Below, one piece after another: positions 22,691 through 26,046 of a stretch of 26,046 bases of DNA. The notes beneath the pieces are model-generated. The model saw only the letters and a list, made by a program, of their open reading frames with translations, did not search any database and was not told the DNA's origin. The DNA comes from an uncultured Clostridium sp. (GTDB lineage Bacteria; Bacillota; Clostridia; Clostridiales; Clostridiaceae). The stretch spans positions 1-26,046 of the forward strand of contig NZ_CALEVF010000206.1 in assembly GCF_937920395.1 (NCBI RefSeq), in the 5' to 3' direction. A program made the position numbers and the translations under genes. Each line of letters opens with the position of its first letter. Within the stretch, counting starts at the first letter, position 1.

Positions 22691-25543
22691 TTGAAAATAA
22701 CGCAGCTAGATATTAGAGATTTTGGAGTATTTCAAGGTGAAAAGATAGAAAAACTAGGGGATGGAATTATAGTTGTTGGCGGAGCAAATAGGTCTGGTAA
22801 AACTAGTTTGATGCAAATACTTAGAAATATACCTTTTGGGTTTTCGAAAGGTAGTACGCTACCACCACCTAAATTCCAATATGATGTAAGATGTGATTTA
22901 AGTTTAGATGATGGAGAAGAAGTAAATGTATTATTAAAAGGGTTTAGTAATCCTGAAATAGTCTATAAAAATGAACAAATCAAAGCTTCTAATAAAGGCT
23001 TGTATGATATAGATAAAGCAACTTACAAAGAGCTGTTTACAATAAGTCTTGATGAGCTTAATAAAAGCTCAGAAAAGGAAGATAGTAATTTACAGGCAAT
23101 GCTTCTAGGGGCGGGATTTAAGCATATTGTGAAAATACCTGGAGTGGTTAAAGAACTAAGACAAAACGCTAATGTTATTGGTGGTACTAGAGGAAATCCG
23201 ACTACTAAAATGTTTAAACCATTTGAGGAAAATATTAAAAAAGGAGTGGAGGGAAGAAAGAAATCTTCACTTTTGTTATCTGAATATATGACAAAGAAAA
23301 ATAACTTGTCACTCCTTGAGGAGAAAATAGTTTTAAAGGAAAAACAACTTCGAAGGGGTGATAATAATATAATAAAGTTGGAACTTTTAAAACATAATTA
23401 TGAGCTTAATAAAAAAAAGAACAATATAAGTTTAGAACTTCAAACTTATTCTTTTAGTGACAATTGCGTGAAAAATTATAACATAGAGAAAGCAAAGAAC
23501 TTAAAAATTCAGTATACTAAAGAATTGGAGAAGTATAATACCGATAATTATGAATTTCAAAGGGAAACATCGAAGGATGAACTTATTAAAGCAATTTTGC
23601 TTGAAAATAAAACAATGATTATCAGTTATTATACTGGGGTATCAGGTATTAAGGAGAAAAGTAAGAATCTTCAATGCCTTAAGAATGAATATTATGATAA
23701 GGCCGATACTCTAATGAATAAAATAAAAAAATCTAACAGTAATTGGACTAGTTTTGATGATATAACAGAAGTTAGTTGTGACGATGTGCAACAGCATATT
23801 TTAACTCAAAATATTGAGAAGTATAAAAAAATAAAAGGTGATAAAATAACTCTGGATAAAAATATAGAAGACTTAAAAATAAAAGAAGAAATTTTACAAA
23901 AAGAAATAATACCTGAGTATTCTATAACTTATATGAAAAAATATTTCTATGTCACCATGTTCTTTATAATTATAGGGGTTGTGCTGTTTTTTACAGATAA
24001 AATGCTGGGATGTTCAATAATAATACTTGGAGCAGTAGGTACAGCAATATATTTGTTTATAAATTATTCTAATAGAAAATCACTCATTGCTAGAAATGTA
24101 GAGATTAAAGCTCAAGTGGATAGTATAATAGTTAATGATAAAATCAATTTCCATGAAACAAAAAAATTAGATGTCATGCTAAAAGAATTAAATAACATAA
24201 TGGATGAGTATAGGGATATTCTAAAACTGGATGGACAAGTGTCAGCTGATGGTATAAAAGATTATTTTAAAACAGTATCATATTTAAAGGATGAAATATT
24301 CGAGTATTATTTGTTAAAGAAAAAGTTAATGAATCAATTCGATGATATCTGTGAGATATTAAAGAATATTGATAATGTTATCAATAAATTTAAAAACTTT
24401 AACAATAAAAGTTTACACCTAGTAAGTGCTCAAAAAATAAGTTTAGCTAATGTTGAAAATGTTTGTAGTGATTTATTACTGAAAATACAAACTTTATATA
24501 AGTATATAATGTTACTAGAAAAAACTGATATGAGTTATTCAAAACTTAATATTCTAGAAAAAGAAATATTAGATTTTCTTTGTAAAAAGGGTACAGAAAA
24601 TCTAATTTTAGACATAGAAAAGTATATTAACCGTGGAGAAGAGTATATGAGATATAAAAAGCAGCAGAATGAATTTGAAATTATAAAGGAAAAATTATTG
24701 CAGTCGGTAAATAGTCAGCGTATAAAAGATATATTATATAATGAAAACAGTGGGTTTGTACAAACTGAGAATGAAAGTGAAGATTTGTTGAATATCTTTC
24801 AACAGTTATACACTCAGTATGTTAGTATTGAGGAACTTAATTCTGATTATAAGAGTTCAAATGTTGAAAATAAAGAATTAATAAAGCAGCTCGATATTTT
24901 AAAAAATGACAAGCGAACATTAAAAGATAAGCTCATGGCTTTAAACTCAGATGAGATGGTATTACAGTATGAGAAAGATATTATAGAGGCAAGAGGAAAG
25001 TTAAGACCACTTGCAGAAAAGTATGCTGTATATAATACGGCAGCACTATTTCTAGAGAAAATCAGAGAAAGATTTTTAGAAAATACTAAGGATAAATTGT
25101 TAAAAGGGGCTAGTAGCATCCTAAGTGAAATAACATCTGGTGAATATAAAGATATTATGCCGCGTGATGATTTAATGCAGGGAGATTTTAAAACAAAGTT
25201 ATGTGATGAGAGTGTAAAAGAGAGTTCGAAAGAGTTAAGTCGTGGTACAAAAGAACAATTATTCTTAGCAGTTCGTATAAGTAGAATAAAGGAGATTAGG
25301 CCAAGTTTGCCAGTGATTTTTGATGATTCTTTTGTTAACTTCGATGTAGCACATACAAAAAATACAGTTAAAGCATTAGTAGAATTATCAAAAACAAATC
25401 AAATTTTCATTCTTACTTGTCATGCAACTTTAGTAGAACTAATAATGGAAAGGGCATCTACTGCTTTATATTTTAAATTAGATAAGGGGAAATTTTCAAA
25501 AAGTTCAGGTGTTAATTTAAAAGAATATCTTAAAGAATTGTAA
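22691..25543 (+). CDS. yhaN: YhaN/SbcC-like ATPase of the nuclease complex
   Basis: The 950-residue SMC-like ATPase starts at TTG 22691 after AGGGTGGTGAAAA. The N-terminal Walker A is GANRSGKT (31-38), preceded by LDIRDFGVFQGEKI. Long Lys/Glu-rich coiled coils follow. Near residues 417-460 two hydrophobic helices separated by a short polar turn suggest a membrane hairpin, a feature I associate with YhaN rather than SbcC or Rad50. No CxxC zinc hook is seen. The C-terminal ABC part has the signature SRGTKEQLFLAVRISR (near 847) and Walker B LPVIFDDSFVNFD (near 872). It should act with the upstream nuclease in ATP-driven processing of DNA ends, possibly at the membrane. Confidence 0.88.
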   Translation: MKITQLDIRDFGVFQGEKIEKLGDGIIVVGGANRSGKTSLMQILRNIPFGFSKGSTLPPPKFQYDVRCDLSLDDGEEVNVLLKGFSNPEIVYKNEQIKASNKGLYDIDKATYKELFTISLDELNKSSEKEDSNLQAMLLGAGFKHIVKIPGVVKELRQNANVIGGTRGNPTTKMFKPFEENIKKGVEGRKKSSLLLSEYMTKKNNLSLLEEKIVLKEKQLRRGDNNIIKLELLKHNYELNKKKNNISLELQTYSFSDNCVKNYNIEKAKNLKIQYTKELEKYNTDNYEFQRETSKDELIKAILLENKTMIISYYTGVSGIKEKSKNLQCLKNEYYDKADTLMNKIKKSNSNWTSFDDITEVSCDDVQQHILTQNIEKYKKIKGDKITLDKNIEDLKIKEEILQKEIIPEYSITYMKKYFYVTMFFIIIGVVLFFTDKMLGCSIIILGAVGTAIYLFINYSNRKSLIARNVEIKAQVDSIIVNDKINFHETKKLDVMLKELNNIMDEYRDILKLDGQVSADGIKDYFKTVSYLKDEIFEYYLLKKKLMNQFDDICEILKNIDNVINKFKNFNNKSLHLVSAQKISLANVENVCSDLLLKIQTLYKYIMLLEKTDMSYSKLNILEKEILDFLCKKGTENLILDIEKYINRGEEYMRYKKQQNEFEIIKEKLLQSVNSQRIKDILYNENSGFVQTENESEDLLNIFQQLYTQYVSIEELNSDYKSSNVENKELIKQLDILKNDKRTLKDKLMALNSDEMVLQYEKDIIEARGKLRPLAEKYAVYNTAALFLEKIRERFLENTKDKLLKGASSILSEITSGEYKDIMPRDDLMQGDFKTKLCDESVKESSKELSRGTKEQLFLAVRISRIKEIRPSLPVIFDDSFVNFDVAHTKNTVKALVELSKTNQIFILTCHATLVELIMERASTALYFKLDKGKFSKSSGVNLKEYLKEL

Positions 25544-25566
25544 GTAAAAAGGGTGCCACTAAAGAG

Positions 25567-25592
25567 TTTTATACTTCGTATAAAATCATAAA
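25567..25592 (+). terminator. Weak terminator-like hairpin
   Basis: TTTTATAC and GTATAAAA flank TTC about 25 nt after the YhaN stop codon. The 3' side is A-rich rather than T-rich, so read-through into topB is possible. Confidence 0.35.
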
Positions 25593-25651
25593 AACATTAG
25601 GAAAAATTTTATAAAAATGTGAAATTACTATCTGAGACTACTAAATTTTCT

Positions 25652-25680
25652 TTGAAATAGATCTATAGAAATGGTATAAT
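25652..25680 (+). promoter_or_regulatory. Sigma-A promoter of topB
   Basis: TTGAAA (25652-25657) and TATAAT (25675-25680) are 17 nt apart, with TGG before the -10 element. A small palindrome, ATTGCTTAAAGCAAT, follows at about the transcription start. Confidence 0.75.
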
Positions 25681-25736
25681 AGATTGCTTAAAGCAATTAT
25701 TTAAGATATTTATAAAAGGGTCATTATTGCAATTAA

Positions 25737-26046
25737 ATGGAAAGTGAAGTGGTAGTTATTAGTAAGGCGTTATTTATTACAGAGAAACCAAGTGTTGCTG
25801 CGGAATTTGCCAAAGCCCTAAAAATAAATGGTAGAAAATCAGATGGATTTATAGAGTCTGACAAAGCTGTAGTAACTTGGTGCGTTGGGCATCTTGTTAC
25901 TATGAGTTATCCTGAAAAATATGATATTAAGCTTAAAAAGTGGTCATTAAATACTTTGCCATTTTTACCTAAAAAATATAAATATGAAGTAATAGACGGA
26001 GTTAAAAAACAATTTAATATAGTTAAAAGTCAATTAGTTCGCGAAG
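25737..26046 (+). CDS. topB: DNA topoisomerase III, 5' end only
   Basis: This type IA topoisomerase relaxes and decatenates DNA. The window ends after about 103 codons. ALFITEKPSVAAEFAKAL is the start of the TOPRIM domain, with the conserved Glu of the metal site. VVTWCVGHLVTMSYPEKYD and WSLNTLPFLPKKYKYEV are typical of TopB. The start codon is uncertain. ATG 25737 is in frame but has a poor ribosome binding site. GTG 25749 is also possible. ATT 25758 stands where family proteins usually begin and is preceded by AAGTGGTAGTT. It has its own promoter and lies about 190 nt after the YhaN gene. Confidence 0.9.
   Translation, partial: MESEVVVISKALFITEKPSVAAEFAKALKINGRKSDGFIESDKAVVTWCVGHLVTMSYPEKYDIKLKKWSLNTLPFLPKKYKYEVIDGVKKQFNIVKSQLVRE

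Noticed and set aside
21335..25543. True SbcCD complex
   Set aside because: No CxxC zinc hook is seen and the ATPase has a central hydrophobic hairpin, both fitting YhaO/YhaN better.

Overview
The window is strongly AT-rich DNA from a Gram-positive, spore-forming anaerobe, most likely Clostridium in the broad sense. Pointers are an Arg T-box upstream of argS, a GerMN-domain protein, a pyrophosphate-type phosphofructokinase, a feoA-feoB-Cys-rich peptide operon with a Fur-like operator, adenine deaminase, YhaO/YhaN-type proteins, GGAGG-type ribosome binding sites and AT-rich codon use. No rRNA, tRNA, CRISPR array or intact insertion sequence was seen. Family names come from motif recognition by eye; no database search was run.

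Layout. (1) 1-2480 is a low-density, partly decayed stretch. It holds the 3' end of a YkvA/DUF1232-like gene, several hairpins, a 46-codon membrane peptide on the minus strand, the C-terminal remnant of a DUF4209-like protein with an RNxxAH motif, and an unknown gene apparently cut by an amber codon. (2) 2480-4553 is a YyaL-type (DUF255/thioredoxin-fold) gene broken by a 19-nt insertion just before its CHWC motif. (3) 4639-6886 is a sigma-A promoter, a T-box leader, a perfect 33-nt palindrome, argS and a terminator. (4) 6955-10885 has two RNase H-fold exonuclease-like genes on the plus strand, flanking a minus-strand ferrous iron operon (feoA, feoB, FeoB-associated peptide). (5) 11015-12715 is adenine deaminase. 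(6) 12805-14405 is a type IV pilin-like gene and a prepilin peptidase, without other pilus genes nearby. (7) 14542-15174 is an unrecognised membrane protein, convergent with a PPi-type phosphofructokinase (15272-16501, minus). (8) 16716-19848 is a two-gene unit: a VIT/VWA-domain protein and a SprT-like zinc peptidase. (9) 19960-20571 is a GerMN-domain protein with a Phe where a lipobox Cys would be expected. (10) 20572-21270 has no gene but is highly structured: a nested palindrome of about 100 nt, then a degenerate array with a period near 40 bp. (11) 21335-25543 is a YhaO/YhaN-like nuclease and ATPase pair. (12) 25737-26046 is the 5' end of topB (DNA topoisomerase III).

How the genes work together. 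The clear functional units are ferrous iron uptake under likely Fur control, argS under tRNA-Arg-sensing attenuation, the pilin with its processing peptidase, the YhaO/YhaN pair followed by topoisomerase III (all DNA maintenance), and the VIT/VWA-SprT pair of unknown role. The observations I find most worth pursuing are the ~40-bp array at about 20740-21140, the insertion-split YyaL gene, the palindrome between the T-box terminator and argS, and the VIT/VWA-SprT pair.
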